This document shows, in pieces, positions 26,411 through 35,619 of a stretch of DNA of 64,000 bases. The notes below the pieces were generated by a model that searched no databases, had not been told where the DNA came from, and saw only the letters and a list, made by a program, of their open reading frames with translations. Source of the stretch: Methylobacterium sp. Leaf91. Its GTDB lineage: Bacteria; Pseudomonadota; Alphaproteobacteria; Rhizobiales; Beijerinckiaceae. The stretch spans positions 495,919 to 559,918 of the forward strand of contig NZ_LMMP01000001.1 in the NCBI RefSeq assembly GCF_001422815.1. The letters are read 5' to 3'. Both the position numbers and the translations under genes were made by a program. Position 1 is the first letter of the stretch; each line of letters starts with the position of its first letter.

Positions 26411-26431
26411 CTATCCACAGGCTGTGGATAA
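26411..26431. promoter_or_regulatory. DnaA-box palindrome
   Basis: The sequence CTATCCACAGGCTGTGGATAA contains a 19-bp perfect palindrome around one central base (26412-26430). On the minus strand, 26423-26431 is a perfect 9-of-9 DnaA box (TTATCCACA); on the plus strand, 26411-26419 is an 8-of-9 box. The one-base centre rules out a hairpin, so it is a double-strand protein site. It lies 9 bp after plsC and 41 bp before a promoter. Confidence 0.6.
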
Positions 26432-26471
26432 GCCGGTCGAAGGCACCCTGCGGAGAGCGAAAGCGCGACTC

Positions 26472-26501
26472 TTGACGGGTGGAAATTGTTAAGATTATTC
26501 T
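26472..26501 (+). promoter_or_regulatory. sigma-70-type promoter downstream of the DnaA boxes
   Basis: TTGACG (26472-26477), an 18-bp spacer and TATTCT (26496-26501), in a locally AT-rich stretch. It would give an untranslated leader of about 95 bases before the ATG at 26602. Confidence 0.45.
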
Positions 26502-26601
26502 GGAACAAAGGGCGAACGAGAAAGCCGTCTCCGTTCTTGTGCCGCAAGGCGCGGAACACGGCTTTCTCCGACGCCCATCCTCTGATCCGGAGATCCCACC
26601 G

Positions 26602-26985
26602 ATGCGCGAAGTACGTCTCAGGACGGCGGCCAGCCTGCGTGGAACTCCTGCCCTGGTGCTGAGCGCCTGGCGCGGACGGTCCGGGCGCCGCTACGTCGTC
26701 GGCATCCACGAATTGGTCGAGCGCGAACTCGACGACATGGGCGAGGCGGTGGTGATGGCCGTGCGCCGGGATTCCGCCGGGGTCGGCGAACTCATCGCCG
26801 TGACTGCGGCGGGGTCGAGCCCGCGCGAACGGCTCACCCGTAACTGGATCGCTCGTGCGCGCCATGGCGGTGCGAACGAGATGCATGTTCACCGCCTCGC
26901 CGAGGATGAGGCCGAGCGCTGCGAGATCGTGGCCGATCTTGAGGTGGACCATCCCCTGGATCAGATGATGGGCGTCGCGGCCTGA
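26602..26985 (+). CDS. unrecognised protein with an upstream DnaA-box palindrome
   Basis: A 127-residue, probably cytosolic protein rich in arginine, alanine and acidic residues, without a signal peptide or membrane helix. Segments such as RYVVGIHELVERELDD and AVVMAVRRDSAGVGELIAV alternate strand-like and helix-like patterns, but I do not recognise a family. The ATG at 26602 has GGAG 13 bases upstream; an in-frame GTG at 26479 would lie within the promoter and is rejected. The gene has its own promoter candidate and the DnaA-box palindrome just upstream. Confidence 0.65.
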   Translation: MREVRLRTAASLRGTPALVLSAWRGRSGRRYVVGIHELVERELDDMGEAVVMAVRRDSAGVGELIAVTAAGSSPRERLTRNWIARARHGGANEMHVHRLAEDEAERCEIVADLEVDHPLDQMMGVAA

Positions 26986-27090
26986 ATCGGCCGGCGGCCA
27001 TGCTTTCGCCGCGTTGAGACCCGCCAAAGCTCAGTCACGAAGGACCCCCTGTCGACGGCGACGGGGCTTCGAGATCGAGGCGAGCGGACG

Positions 27091-28188
27091 ATGGCGCAGG
27101 CACCGGATTTGACGGCCAGGAGACGGCCATCGCGGACCGGCCTTTTCCTGCCCTACATCCTCCTCCTCGCCGTGATCCTGCTCTGGAGCGCGGGCTGGTT
27201 CTGGATTCGCGGCAAGGCCGGCTCCGAGATGGATGCCTGGATCGCCCGCGAGGCTTCGGCCGGGCGCAACTGGACCTGCGCCGATCGCTCGATCAGCGGC
27301 TATCCCTTCCGGATCGAACTGCGCTGCGCCTCCCTCGCCTTCTCGCGGGCCGATAGCCGCTTCACTCTCGGACCGTTGACCGCGGTGGTGCAGGTCTATC
27401 AGCCGCGCCAGGGCATCCTACAGGCGAGCGGGCCGTTCCACGTGGAACAGGACGGCCTCGTCGCCGACACCACCTGGACCTCGCTTGAGGCGAGTTTCCA
27501 CGGTACCTCGGATGGGTTCACGCGGGCCTCCCTGGCGGTGGATGGACCGAAAGTCAGCGTGAGAAATGCCGCGCCGCAGCCCATCGACGTGACGGCCAAG
27601 CACCTCGAATTCCACGCCCGGCCGACACCTGCCCGTTTCGCCACCGAGGGGGCTGTCGATACCAGCCTGCGGCTGACCCAGGCGAACGCGCCGGTCCTCG
27701 ATCCCCTCCTCGGCAATACCGCCCCCGTCGACGCGGCGCTCGACGCCACGGTGAATCGGGCCACCACCTTCCGGACCGGGCAGGTGGCGCGTGAGCTCGA
27801 AACCTGGCGCCAGGCCGGCGGCAGCCTCGACATCGCCCTGCTTTCCCTGGCGAAGGGAGATCGCCGTCTCCAGGCTCAGGGGAAGATCGCCCTCGACGAC
27901 GAGCACCGTCCGGCCGGCCAGATCGATATCCGCGCCGCCGGGGTGGAGGCCCTGGTCGGTCAGATCATGGGCCAGCGTTTCGGGGCGGAGAAGGGGGCTC
28001 TGATCGGAGGCTTGGTCGGCAAGCTGCTCGGTGGCGGAAGTCGCCGCCAGGACGCCGAAACGGCCGCCACGCCAGCGGCGGCGGGAGATGCCGCCCTCAA
28101 GGCGATGCCGCCCCTGCGCCTCGCCGATGGCCGCCTGATGCTGGGTCCGTTCCCGATTCCCAACGTCCAGGTGCCGCCGCTGTACTGA
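27091..28188 (+). CDS. DUF2125 membrane-anchored periplasmic protein
   Basis: A 365-residue protein. One N-terminal membrane helix (LFLPYILLLAVILLWSAGW, about residues 17-37) anchors it. The conserved DUF2125 block follows: the WIRGKAGSEMDAWIAREAS region and RNWTCADRSISGYPFRIEL, with C-x-C disulfide candidates (TCAD, RCASL), then repeated beta-rich segments. DUF2125 proteins are widespread in Hyphomicrobiales with unknown function; the beta-rich fold suggests a periplasmic lipid- or envelope-related role, which is only inference. Confidence 0.85.
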   Translation: MAQAPDLTARRRPSRTGLFLPYILLLAVILLWSAGWFWIRGKAGSEMDAWIAREASAGRNWTCADRSISGYPFRIELRCASLAFSRADSRFTLGPLTAVVQVYQPRQGILQASGPFHVEQDGLVADTTWTSLEASFHGTSDGFTRASLAVDGPKVSVRNAAPQPIDVTAKHLEFHARPTPARFATEGAVDTSLRLTQANAPVLDPLLGNTAPVDAALDATVNRATTFRTGQVARELETWRQAGGSLDIALLSLAKGDRRLQAQGKIALDDEHRPAGQIDIRAAGVEALVGQIMGQRFGAEKGALIGGLVGKLLGGGSRRQDAETAATPAAAGDAALKAMPPLRLADGRLMLGPFPIPNVQVPPLY

Positions 28189-28232
28189 AAGGCCGTTCTA
28201 CGGATTGCGCCTGGCGTGGATGAGGTCATCAT

Positions 28233-28362
28233 CCCACCCACGACCTCATCCTGAGGCGCGGCGATAGCCGCCTCGAAGGAGGCTTCCAGAACCCATTGCG
28301 CGAACTGGAGCCCTCCTTCGAGGCCTCCGCTTCGCTTCGTCGCCCCACGATGAGGTGGTGGG
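28233..28362. repeat. intergenic imperfect palindromic repeat
   Basis: An approximately 130-bp element between the DUF2125 gene and tyrA. The outer arms (28233-28250 with CCCACGACCTCAT; 28343-28362 with ATGAGGTGGTGGG) are inverted copies with gaps, and the inner arms GCCTCGAAGGAGG (28270-28282) and CCTCCTTCGAGGC (28312-28324) are perfect. It differs in sequence from the element at 4025. It may serve as a terminator for the two convergent genes. Confidence 0.7.
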
Positions 28363-28399
28363 CGAGAGACGGGCAGCGCTTGCCTCGGCCGGATGAACC

Positions 28400-29359
28400 C
28401 TACCGTTCGTTGACCGGTTCGTCCTTCGCCGGTTCCGGCGGGGTGCGGCTGCGGCCGAAATCCGCTTCCGCGGTCTCCTGCCCGAGGGCGACGATGCCCC
28501 GGCGAATGGCGCGGGTGCGGGTGAACAGGTCGAACAGCGCGTCGCCGTCACCCCAGCGGATGGCGCGGGCGAGAGCCGAGAGATCCTCGTTGAAACGGCC
28601 GAGCATCTCCAGCACCGCGTCCTTGTTGGTGAGGAACACGTCCCGCCACATGGTCGGGTCGGAGGCGGCGATGCGGGTGAAGTCGCGAAACCCGCCGGCT
28701 GAGAACTTGATGACCTCCGATTGCGTCACGGCTTCCAGATCGGCGGCGGTGCCGACGATGTTGTAGGCGATGAGATGCGGCACGTGGCTGGTTATGGCCA
28801 GGACGAGGTCGTGATGCTCCGGCGTCATGCTCTCGACGATGGCGCCGAGCCCCTCCCAGAAGGCCTGGACCTGCGCCGTGGCGGCCTCGTCGGTGCCCTC
28901 CGGCGGGGTGAGGATGCACCAGCGACCCGAGAACAGGGTCGAGAAGCCGGCATCGGGCCCGGAATATTCGGTGCCCGCCACGGGATGGGCCGGCACGAAA
29001 CGAACGCCGTCCGGCAGATGGGGCGAGACGGCGGCGACCACCGAGGCTTTCACCGAACCGACATCGGACAGGATGGCACCGGGTTTCAGATGCGGCGCCA
29101 TCGCCTCGGCGACGGCGCCCACCGCCCCCACCGGCACGCACAGGATGACGAGGTCTGCGCCGGCAATGCCTTCGGCCTCCCCCGTCGCCTCGTCGGCGAG
29201 GCCGAGGGCCCGCACACGCTCGATCACGACCGGGTCGCGGTCGATGGCGACGATGCTCCGCGCCAGCCCGTATTGCCGGGCCCCTCGCGCGATGGACGAG
29301 CCGATCAAGCCGAGGCCGACGATGGCGAGGCGTTCGCAGACGGGGTTCGCCTCAGGCAC
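28400..29359 (-). CDS. tyrA: prephenate / cyclohexadienyl dehydrogenase
   Basis: A 319-residue NAD(P)-dependent enzyme of tyrosine synthesis. The Rossmann loop [17 protein letters not shown] is followed by [19 protein letters not shown], the substrate motif [17 protein letters not shown] with the catalytic histidine, [13 protein letters not shown], and [19 protein letters not shown]. It is a free-standing dehydrogenase without a mutase or ACT domain (TyrC type); cofactor choice and prephenate versus arogenate use cannot be told. It overlaps hisC by 8 bp at its start. Confidence 0.93.
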   Translation of the reverse strand: MPEANPVCERLAIVGLGLIGSSIARGARQYGLARSIVAIDRDPVVIERVRALGLADEATGEAEGIAGADLVILCVPVGAVGAVAEAMAPHLKPGAILSDVGSVKASVVAAVSPHLPDGVRFVPAHPVAGTEYSGPDAGFSTLFSGRWCILTPPEGTDEAATAQVQAFWEGLGAIVESMTPEHHDLVLAITSHVPHLIAYNIVGTAADLEAVTQSEVIKFSAGGFRDFTRIAASDPTMWRDVFLTNKDAVLEMLGRFNEDLSALARAIRWGDGDALFDLFTRTRAIRRGIVALGQETAEADFGRSRTPPEPAKDEPVNER

Positions 29360-30473
29360 GGATGCTCTCCTTCACGAAGGCGGTCAGTGCCGTGACGAAG
29401 GCCTGGTTCGCCTCTTCGCTGCCGATGGTGACGCGCAGCGCGTCCGGCAGCCCGTAGGAGGTAACCCGTCGGACGATCACCCCGCGTGCGCTGAGATAGG
29501 CATCGGCCTCCGCCGCGCTGCGATTCGGCTCGTCGGGGAAATGGACGAGGATGAAATTCGCGACGCTCGGGGTGACCACGAGGCCCAGCGAGGACACGAC
29601 CTCGGTCATCCAGGCAAGCCACGTCTCGTTATGAGCGACCGCCGCCGCTACATGCGCCTCGTCGGCGATGGCCGCCGCCCCGGCCGCGATGGCGCTGCCC
29701 GACAGGTTGAACGGGCCGCGAATGCGATTCACCGCGTCGATCACCCCCGCCGGGCCCACCATCCAGCCGATCCGCAGGGCCGCGAGGCCGTGGATCTTCG
29801 AGAAGGTGCGGGTCATCACCACGTTTTCGGATTCCAGGACCAGTTCGAGGCCGGCGCTGTAATCGTTCGTCCGCACGTACTCGGCATAGGCCCCGTCGAG
29901 GACGAGGAGGACGTTCGGCGGTAGGCCCGCATGCAGGCGCCGGATTTCGGCGAAGGGCAGGTAGGTGCCGGTCGGGTTGTTGGGATTGGCGAGGTAGACG
30001 ATCTTCGTGCGCGGCGTGACGGCGGCGAGGATCGCGTCGACATCGGCGTGAAGATCGCGCTCGGGCACCACCACGGGCGTGCCGCCGGCGGCCAGTATGG
30101 CGATGCGGTAGACTAGGAATCCGTGCTCGGTGAAGATCCCCTCGTCGCCCTCCGAGAGATAGGCGTAGGCGAGGAAGGAGAGGAGCTCGTCCGATCCGGC
30201 GCCGCAGACGATGCGGGTGGGATCGAGCCTGTAGCGGAAGGCGATGGCCTCGCGCAGGCGTGTGGAATTTCCGTCCGGATAGAGGGCGAGGCGGAACGCC
30301 TCTTCGCGCATCGCCTCGATGGCCAGTGGGCTCGGGCCGAGGGGCGTCTCGTTCGAGGAGAGCTTATGGACCTTCACCGCGCCGGGGGCGCCGCTCTTGC
30401 CGGGCACATAGGCCTCGATGGCGAGGATGCCGGGGCGGGGGACGGGACGGGACACGGAGGGAGCGGAGGACAT
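29352..30473 (-). CDS. hisC: HisC-type aminotransferase
   Basis: A 373-residue PLP enzyme of fold type I. Visible are [54 protein letters not shown], the PLP lysine in [16 protein letters not shown], and the arginine in [11 protein letters not shown]. The family is histidinol-phosphate aminotransferase. Because it lies between chorismate mutase and tyrA, this copy may transaminate prephenate or aromatic keto acids instead of, or besides, histidinol phosphate. That is a context-based inference. It starts 85 bp after the chorismate mutase stop. Confidence 0.9.
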   Translation of the reverse strand: MSSAPSVSRPVPRPGILAIEAYVPGKSGAPGAVKVHKLSSNETPLGPSPLAIEAMREEAFRLALYPDGNSTRLREAIAFRYRLDPTRIVCGAGSDELLSFLAYAYLSEGDEGIFTEHGFLVYRIAILAAGGTPVVVPERDLHADVDAILAAVTPRTKIVYLANPNNPTGTYLPFAEIRRLHAGLPPNVLLVLDGAYAEYVRTNDYSAGLELVLESENVVMTRTFSKIHGLAALRIGWMVGPAGVIDAVNRIRGPFNLSGSAIAAGAAAIADEAHVAAAVAHNETWLAWMTEVVSSLGLVVTPSVANFILVHFPDEPNRSAAEADAYLSARGVIVRRVTSYGLPDALRVTIGSEEANQAFVTALTAFVKESIRA

Positions 30474-30558
30474 GAGCGCGGGCCGGCTGGAGTTCAGTCT
30501 GCCCGTCTAACGCAGCTTGTCCGCCTTGACGAGAGAACCGGCCCTCGCCTGCCCTGCG

Positions 30559-31422
30559 TCACACCCGGAACCGGGCGGCGTGGCTGCCGATCTCGTCGAG
30601 GCTTTCCACGCTCGCGCCGGTCCGCTCCAGGGCCTCCCGCAACTGCCGGCCGCCGATTCCGCCCGGCACGGCGAGAAGAAGGCGGTGCCCGTCCGTGACA
30701 GCTGCGCGCGCTACCACCTCGCCGTAGAGGTCCTGCAGGGCACGGGCGCTCTCGGGAGACCAGCTCTCGAGCCGGGCCGCGTGGAGCACCCAGTCGCGCT
30801 GGGCGGCGGCCGGATCGTCGAGGGGGTTGGCCACCACGAAGACCGGGGTTCCGGCGGGATGGGTCGGCCGCTCGATGAAGGGCAGGCGCGCGATCACCTT
30901 GGGCCGGCCTTCACCGACGAGACCCTCCCACCACGGCGCCTCCGGGCTCGGCGGTGCGGAACCTTCGGGGTCAAGGCGGAAGATGCCGAGATCGCCGCGC
31001 GAGGCGGCCACGGCCTCGACCACCGCCGCGCAGGTGGGATGCGGCCGGTAGGGCACCGTGAATCCGAAATGGAATCGCGCCGAGTCGCGCATCGGTGCGT
31101 CGCCGCCGGACACGTCGGCATGAACGCTGAACGGGGCCTGGACCCAGGTGAAGGTGGCGATGATGACGCGCCATATCCCCTCCACGGTGTCGAGGGGGAG
31201 AAGCCCGCGATGGCGCTCGGCCACGCGCCGCATCATCGAGGCCTCGCGGCCGGGCCGGAAGGCGGAGCCGCTGGCCGAGGTGCGCTTGACCGCGATGAGC
31301 CGGTCGATGATCGAGCCGCGCTGGATCAGCAGGGCATGCATCTCCGCGTCGATCCGGTCGATCTCGGCGCGCAGCTCGGCGAGGTTGTCGAGGGGCGGTG
31401 CGGGTCTCGTGGTGAAGCGCAT
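30559..31422 (-). CDS. chorismate mutase with C-terminal extension
   Basis: A 287-residue protein. Residues 10-95 form an AroQ-type chorismate mutase: LAELRAEIDRIDAEMHALLIQRGSI, IAVKRTS, FRPGREASMMRRV and VEGIWRVIIATFTWVQ, with the helical pattern and the conserved R, K, R and E residues. The remaining 190 residues (from about FTVPYRPHPTCAAVVEAVAA) form a second domain resembling the substrate-binding part of prephenate dehydratase-like proteins, seen in many Hyphomicrobiales mutases. It begins the operon with hisC and tyrA. The ATG at 31422 is the only plausible start. Confidence 0.88.
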   Translation of the reverse strand: MRFTTRPAPPLDNLAELRAEIDRIDAEMHALLIQRGSIIDRLIAVKRTSASGSAFRPGREASMMRRVAERHRGLLPLDTVEGIWRVIIATFTWVQAPFSVHADVSGGDAPMRDSARFHFGFTVPYRPHPTCAAVVEAVAASRGDLGIFRLDPEGSAPPSPEAPWWEGLVGEGRPKVIARLPFIERPTHPAGTPVFVVANPLDDPAAAQRDWVLHAARLESWSPESARALQDLYGEVVARAAVTDGHRLLLAVPGGIGGRQLREALERTGASVESLDEIGSHAARFRV

Positions 31423-31722
31423 GCGGGCTGTCGCGTCCGGCGGCGGGATGGATCGGGTGTGGATCTTGCCGACCCCGCATGAGGGAGACGGCCGATCGTG
31501 TCTACGTTTCCCGAAGCCCGAGGACCAGAGCACCGGTTGTGACCTTCTCGCGCGCGGCCCCTTTCGTTGACGCCCGTGCATACGCACATTACGCCCATCG
31601 CTACCCGGCTTCGTCGGGCACCGATGGGAATGGACCTTCGCGAAACGTCGATGGAGCGGCACCCGGCTGTTTCTTCGCATCTCCGCGGAAGCGAATCGGC
31701 GAATGACGCGCGAAGACGCCTG
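31423..31722. promoter_or_regulatory. divergent intergenic region, chorismate mutase / metX
   Basis: A 300-bp gap carrying the divergent promoters. It holds a two-level hairpin on the metX strand: CCCATCG (31594-31600) with CGATGGG (31622-31628) outside and CCCG with CGGG (31604-31618) inside, about 95 bases before the metX ATG. I could not match the SAM-II riboswitch consensus (no GCTAAA segment). No other element is clear. Confidence 0.4.
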
Positions 31723-32931
31723 ATGACCATGTCGCTCGATAGTCTCGCAAAGCCCGACGACGGCAATACCCGGCCGGACGGCATCCCGGCGGATGCGCCG
31801 CTCTCCCGCGACCCGCGAAGCCCTGTGGCCCTGTTCGGGCTCGACGAACCCCTGGCGATGGATGCCGGCGTCGATCTCGCGCCGTTCCGGATCGCCTACC
31901 AGACCGCTGGCACCCTCAATGCCGACCGGTCGAACGCGGTGCTCATCTGCCATGCGCTCACCGGGGACCAGCATTTCGCCCATACCCACCCGGTGACGGG
32001 AAAGCCCGGCTGGTGGGAGACACTGGTGGGACCGGGCAAGCCCGTGGACACCGATCGCTACTTCGTCATCTGCTCGAATGTGATCGGCTCCTGCATGGGC
32101 TCCACGGGGCCGGCCTCCACCGATCCCGCAACGGGCAAGCCCTACGGCCTCGATTTTCCGCTGGTGACGATCCGCGACATGGTGCGTGGCCAGGCGATGC
32201 TCCTCGACCGGCTCGGCATCCGCGACCTGTTCCTCTGCGTCGGCGGATCCATGGGCGGCATGCAGGTGCTGCAATGGGCGGCCCTCTACCCGGACCGGGT
32301 CTTCTCGGCGCTTCCCATCGCCACCGGCGCCCGCCACTCGGCCCAGAACATCGCCTTCCACGAGGTCGGCCGTCAGGCGATCATGGCCGACCCCGCCTGG
32401 GCGGAAGGACGTTACCTCGAAGCCGGCACGCGCCCCGCCAAGGGACTCGGCGTGGCGCGGATGGGCGCGCATATCACCTACCTCTCCGAGCCGGCCCTGC
32501 ACCGAAAGTTCGGCCGCCGCTTCCAGGGCGGGTCCGCGCCGACCTTCTCATTCAACGCCGATTTCCAGATCGAGAGCTACCTGCGCCACCAGGGCCTGAG
32601 CTTCGTCGAGCGGTTCGACGCTAACGCCTACCTCTACCTGACCCGCGCCATGGATTACTTCGATCTCGCGGCCGACCATGGCGGGGTGCTCGCCAATGCA
32701 TTCCGGAACACCAGGACGCGGTTCTGCGTGATGTCCTTCACCTCCGACTGGCTGTTTCCCACGGCGGATTCCCGCGCCATCGTGCATGCGCTGAATGCGG
32801 CCTCTGCCTCGGTCGCCTTCGTCGAGGTCGAGAGCGACAAGGGGCACGACGCCTTCCTCCTCGACGAGCCGGTGATGTTCAACGCCGCCAAGGGCTTCAT
32901 CGACGCCGCCGCCCGGGCGAGGGGCTTGTGA
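31723..32931 (+). CDS. metX: homoserine O-acetyltransferase
   Basis: A 402-residue alpha/beta hydrolase-fold acyltransferase that starts the methionine pathway. The nucleophile is in [32 protein letters not shown] gives the oxyanion region, GSTGPAST and [14 protein letters not shown] are family motifs, and the acid and histidine are in SDWLFP and DKGHDAFLL. The start is taken at the ATG at 31723 ([10 protein letters not shown]); the ATG at 31729 is nearly equivalent. Some MetX enzymes use succinyl-CoA; the donor is not determined here. metW overlaps its stop by 4 bp. Confidence 0.95.
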   Translation: MTMSLDSLAKPDDGNTRPDGIPADAPLSRDPRSPVALFGLDEPLAMDAGVDLAPFRIAYQTAGTLNADRSNAVLICHALTGDQHFAHTHPVTGKPGWWETLVGPGKPVDTDRYFVICSNVIGSCMGSTGPASTDPATGKPYGLDFPLVTIRDMVRGQAMLLDRLGIRDLFLCVGGSMGGMQVLQWAALYPDRVFSALPIATGARHSAQNIAFHEVGRQAIMADPAWAEGRYLEAGTRPAKGLGVARMGAHITYLSEPALHRKFGRRFQGGSAPTFSFNADFQIESYLRHQGLSFVERFDANAYLYLTRAMDYFDLAADHGGVLANAFRNTRTRFCVMSFTSDWLFPTADSRAIVHALNAASASVAFVEVESDKGHDAFLLDEPVMFNAAKGFIDAAARARGL

Positions 32932-33620
32932 CGTCGGTGAGTCGCGTGGCCCCCGCCCCCTGGAGCACGACCGACACGCTGCCGCGCAGCGACGGCGCCC
33001 GCGTCGACCACCTCGTCGTGCTCGGCCTCGTGCCGCCCAGCGCCCGCGTCCTCGATATCGGCTGCGGCGACGGCACGCTCCTGGCGCTGCTGCGCGACCG
33101 GCGCGGCGTCGACGGGCGCGGCATCGAGCTCTCCCGCGAGGGCGTCAACGCCTGCCTCGCGCGCGGCCTGCCGGTGATCCAGGGCGACGCCGACACCGAT
33201 CTCGCCAATTATCCCGACGACGCTTTCGACGTGGTGGTCCTGTCCCAGACCATCCAGGCGACGCGCAACCCGCGCATCGTCTTGGAACACCTGCTGCGGA
33301 TCGGCCGGCAGGTGGTGATCTCGTTCCCGAATTTCGGCCATTGGCGGGTCCGCTCGGAACTGGCCTTCCGGGGCCGGATGCCGGTGACCGAGCTGATGCC
33401 GGAGGAATGGTACGAGACCCAGAACATCCACCATTGCACCATCCGCGACTTCGTCGGCCTATGCCGGACCGTGGGGGCCGAGATCGAGAAGGCCACCGCG
33501 CTCGACGCGCGCGGCCGGCCGATGCGGATCTCCATGCCGTGGTGGGTCTGGAACCTGTTCGGCGCGCAGGGAGTGTTCCTCCTGCGGCGCGGCGACGGAG
33601 CGTCGTCCGACCCGACATAG
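32928..33620 (+). CDS. metW: methionine biosynthesis protein MetW
   Basis: A 230-residue class I methyltransferase-fold protein. It shows [16 protein letters not shown] (SAM loop), [30 protein letters not shown] and [11 protein letters not shown], all diagnostic of MetW. Its reading frame begins at the GTG overlapping the metX stop (GTGA). MetW is needed for full MetX activity in several bacteria and the two genes are almost always paired. Whether it methylates anything is not known. Confidence 0.95.
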   Translation: MTSVSRVAPAPWSTTDTLPRSDGARVDHLVVLGLVPPSARVLDIGCGDGTLLALLRDRRGVDGRGIELSREGVNACLARGLPVIQGDADTDLANYPDDAFDVVVLSQTIQATRNPRIVLEHLLRIGRQVVISFPNFGHWRVRSELAFRGRMPVTELMPEEWYETQNIHHCTIRDFVGLCRTVGAEIEKATALDARGRPMRISMPWWVWNLFGAQGVFLLRRGDGASSDPT

Positions 33621-33752
33621 GGCGATCCGGACGCCCTCCAGCGAAGCGAGGGTTCGGCTGCCGCCGCCCGGCATGCGGCAATCTCCACCGATGGCCTGCA
33701 TGGACGACATCCGGCATGAGGGGCGGCCGATGGCGCAGGAGGAGACATCCTA

Positions 33753-35042
33753 TTGAGATTTGGGGATCGAGACCGGACTCGAGCGGAAGAGTCGCGTTCG
33801 CCGACGATCATGCATTTGCAGCAGGCATCGAGCGGCCGGTCCTTCGCCCTGCAGCTGCTCATCGTCCTGGTCCTGCTCGTCACCGCGCAGACCTATGACG
33901 GATCGATTCACGGTCTGGGACACTGGATCGTCCTGTCCGTCTATGCCGGGGCTTCGATCCTCCTGGCGCTGCTCAGCCTGCGAACGGCACCGGGTACCGG
34001 CATCCCCGTGGGCCCGAGCCGAGGGTGGCTCGGCTGGGGCTCGACCCTCCTCAATGCCAGCGTCGCGATCTACGTCCTCGTCGAGCACATGTTTCTGGGC
34101 GCCGCCGACACGGAGGAGGCAGCCGCCGCGGTCAGCCGGATCCCGGCCTTCCTGATCCTGCTGCAGACCGCTCTCACCATGCGCGTCTGGCACACCTGCC
34201 TCTTCGCCGGTCTGGTGACGGCGGGGTGGGGCGGCGCCATCCTGTTCGTCTCTCTCTCGCCCGAGAGCCATCATCTCGGACCGCACGTCACCCTCGACGA
34301 GGAAGTTCCGGGGCTTCTCACCTTCATGGTCGCCAGCCTCGTGGTCCTCGACGGTGTGCGGCGGCTGACCTGGGCGGTGGCGGCGACGTTCCGGCTGGAG
34401 CGCGAGCGCCTGATCCTCACTCGCTTCGTCCCGGCCGCCGTCGCCGAGGATCTGGCGCAAGGCGGCGGCCCGGGCGAAGTCCAGGAGCGTCATGCCTGCC
34501 TGTTCGCCCTCGACATCCGCGGCTTCTCGGCCCTGACGCGGACACGGCCTCCCCAGCAGGTGGTGGAGGTCCTCATGGAGATGCGCGCCCTGACGCATCG
34601 GGCCGTGACAGAACGCGGCGGCATCATCGACAAGTATATCGGCGACGGTGTGCTGGCGCAGTTCCTCGTCGGCCCTCCCCAGGCGCAGGCGCGCGCGGCC
34701 TTCACCTGTGCCGAGGCGGTCCAGCTGCGGCTGGCGGCCCTCAACCGGCGCCTCGCGGAGAAAGGCCTTCCCTCGTTGCGCGTCACCATCGCGCTGCATG
34801 CCGGCGACGTCCTCGTCGGCGTCTTCGACGACGGTCATCGCGCGGAATTCACCGTGCTCGGCCCGGCGATGAACACCCTCGCGCGCATCGAGGCGCGGGC
34901 CAAGGCCGTGGACCTCCCGATCGCCATCTCGGAGGATTTTCGCGATCTCCTTGCCGGCTCCGGGGCGAGCGGTCTCAACTGGATCTTGGCCGGGACGGTG
35001 AGCGAGGCCTCCGGGCCCCGGCTCTACGCCGTCGCGCGCTGA
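33753..35042 (+). CDS. membrane-bound class III adenylate/guanylate cyclase
   Basis: A 429-residue protein. An N-terminal membrane sensor of about six helices (residues 30-215) precedes a class III cyclase domain: ERHACLFALDIRGFSALT (first metal aspartate), IIDKYIGDGVLAQF (second metal aspartate and the K-x2-GD motif), LHAGDVLVGVF and FTVLGPAMNTLARIE. It makes cAMP or cGMP; the purine-specifying residues could not be decided. The TTG at 33753 is preferred because AGGAGGAG lies 8 bases before it; the ATG at 33810 (MHLQQASS) has no ribosome site. It stands alone. Confidence 0.85.
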   Translation: MRFGDRDRTRAEESRSPTIMHLQQASSGRSFALQLLIVLVLLVTAQTYDGSIHGLGHWIVLSVYAGASILLALLSLRTAPGTGIPVGPSRGWLGWGSTLLNASVAIYVLVEHMFLGAADTEEAAAAVSRIPAFLILLQTALTMRVWHTCLFAGLVTAGWGGAILFVSLSPESHHLGPHVTLDEEVPGLLTFMVASLVVLDGVRRLTWAVAATFRLERERLILTRFVPAAVAEDLAQGGGPGEVQERHACLFALDIRGFSALTRTRPPQQVVEVLMEMRALTHRAVTERGGIIDKYIGDGVLAQFLVGPPQAQARAAFTCAEAVQLRLAALNRRLAEKGLPSLRVTIALHAGDVLVGVFDDGHRAEFTVLGPAMNTLARIEARAKAVDLPIAISEDFRDLLAGSGASGLNWILAGTVSEASGPRLYAVAR

Positions 35043-35203
35043 ATCGTATCCGGCCCGATCCCATCGGCAGGCTCGTCACTTAATCCCGCATGGTTCGTGT
35101 GCCGTGACACGTCATGAAGGAAAAAGACTTCCTATATCAGTTTCATACAGAGCGAAGCGGGCCAAACATCTGGTCTGCACTGTAAAGGAACTTATTAAAC
35201 GCC

Positions 35204-35464
35204 ATGATGAACCGTATCGCCGCCGTCGCTACCGCTCTTGTGCTTGGCGCTGCTTCGATCTCTTCTGCAACGGCGTTCGAGCGCCCCTCGCGCTACACCG
35301 CTTTCTCGCCCTACGACGTCACCGAGACCGGCTCCCTCAGGGAGGTCAGCCGCCCGCCCGCCTATCTGGGCTGCCCGATGAGCTCGGCCGCCGAAGGCAA
35401 TGCCAACCAGCAGAATTTTCCGGTCCAGCAATACGGTCAGACCTCTGGCGGAAACCGCTGCTGA
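35204..35464 (+). CDS. small exported protein, unrecognised
   Basis: An 86-residue protein with a clear signal peptide (IAAVATALVLGAASISSATA) and a 60-residue mature part with two cysteines (YLGCPMSS and the terminal NRC), probably disulfide-linked. It is rich in tyrosine, serine and glutamine. Starts at 35204 and 35207 are equivalent. The 160 bp upstream is noticeably AT-richer than average. It is followed 24 bp later by a 32-residue membrane peptide gene. Confidence 0.65.
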   Translation: MMNRIAAVATALVLGAASISSATAFERPSRYTAFSPYDVTETGSLREVSRPPAYLGCPMSSAAEGNANQQNFPVQQYGQTSGGNRC

Positions 35465-35488
35465 TCGTTTGAGACGAGAGGGACGAAC

Positions 35489-35587
35489 ATGGTTCTGAAG
35501 GGCTTTTCCTACGCCATGATCGGTGCCTTCGCGGGCGGCCTGATCTGGACGATCGTCGGCACCGCGAGCGTCTTACTGGCCTCGTAG
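35489..35587 (+). CDS. 32-residue membrane peptide
   Basis: A very short gene of 33 codons, ATG at 35489, with GAGAGGGA about 6-13 bases upstream. The product consists of a short basic-aromatic N terminus (MVLKGFSYAM) and one membrane helix containing GxxxG-like packing (IGAFAGGLIWTIVGTASVLL). It lies between the small exported protein and a strong terminator, so both probably form one transcript. I recognise no family, and its status as a real gene rests on the ribosome site and hydrophobic pattern. Confidence 0.5.
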   Translation: MVLKGFSYAMIGAFAGGLIWTIVGTASVLLAS

Positions 35588-35619
35588 GTCGGATCTTTCA
35601 CCAAGACCGGAACGCTGTG

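Noticed and set aside
26411-26431. DnaA-box palindrome as a second origin or as a terminator of plsC
   Set aside because: There is no cluster of further boxes or unwinding block comparable to 12041-12623, and the one-base centre cannot form a hairpin.
31481-31722. SAM-II riboswitch before metX
   Set aside because: The conserved GCTAAA pseudoknot segment could not be found; only an unrelated hairpin is visible.
30559-32502. A 647-codon open frame on the minus strand spanning the chorismate mutase gene and the metX region
   Set aside because: Only the first-translated part (above 31422) lies over metX and has the arginine- and histidine-rich look of a GC-driven antisense frame; the chorismate mutase begins at the ATG at 31422.
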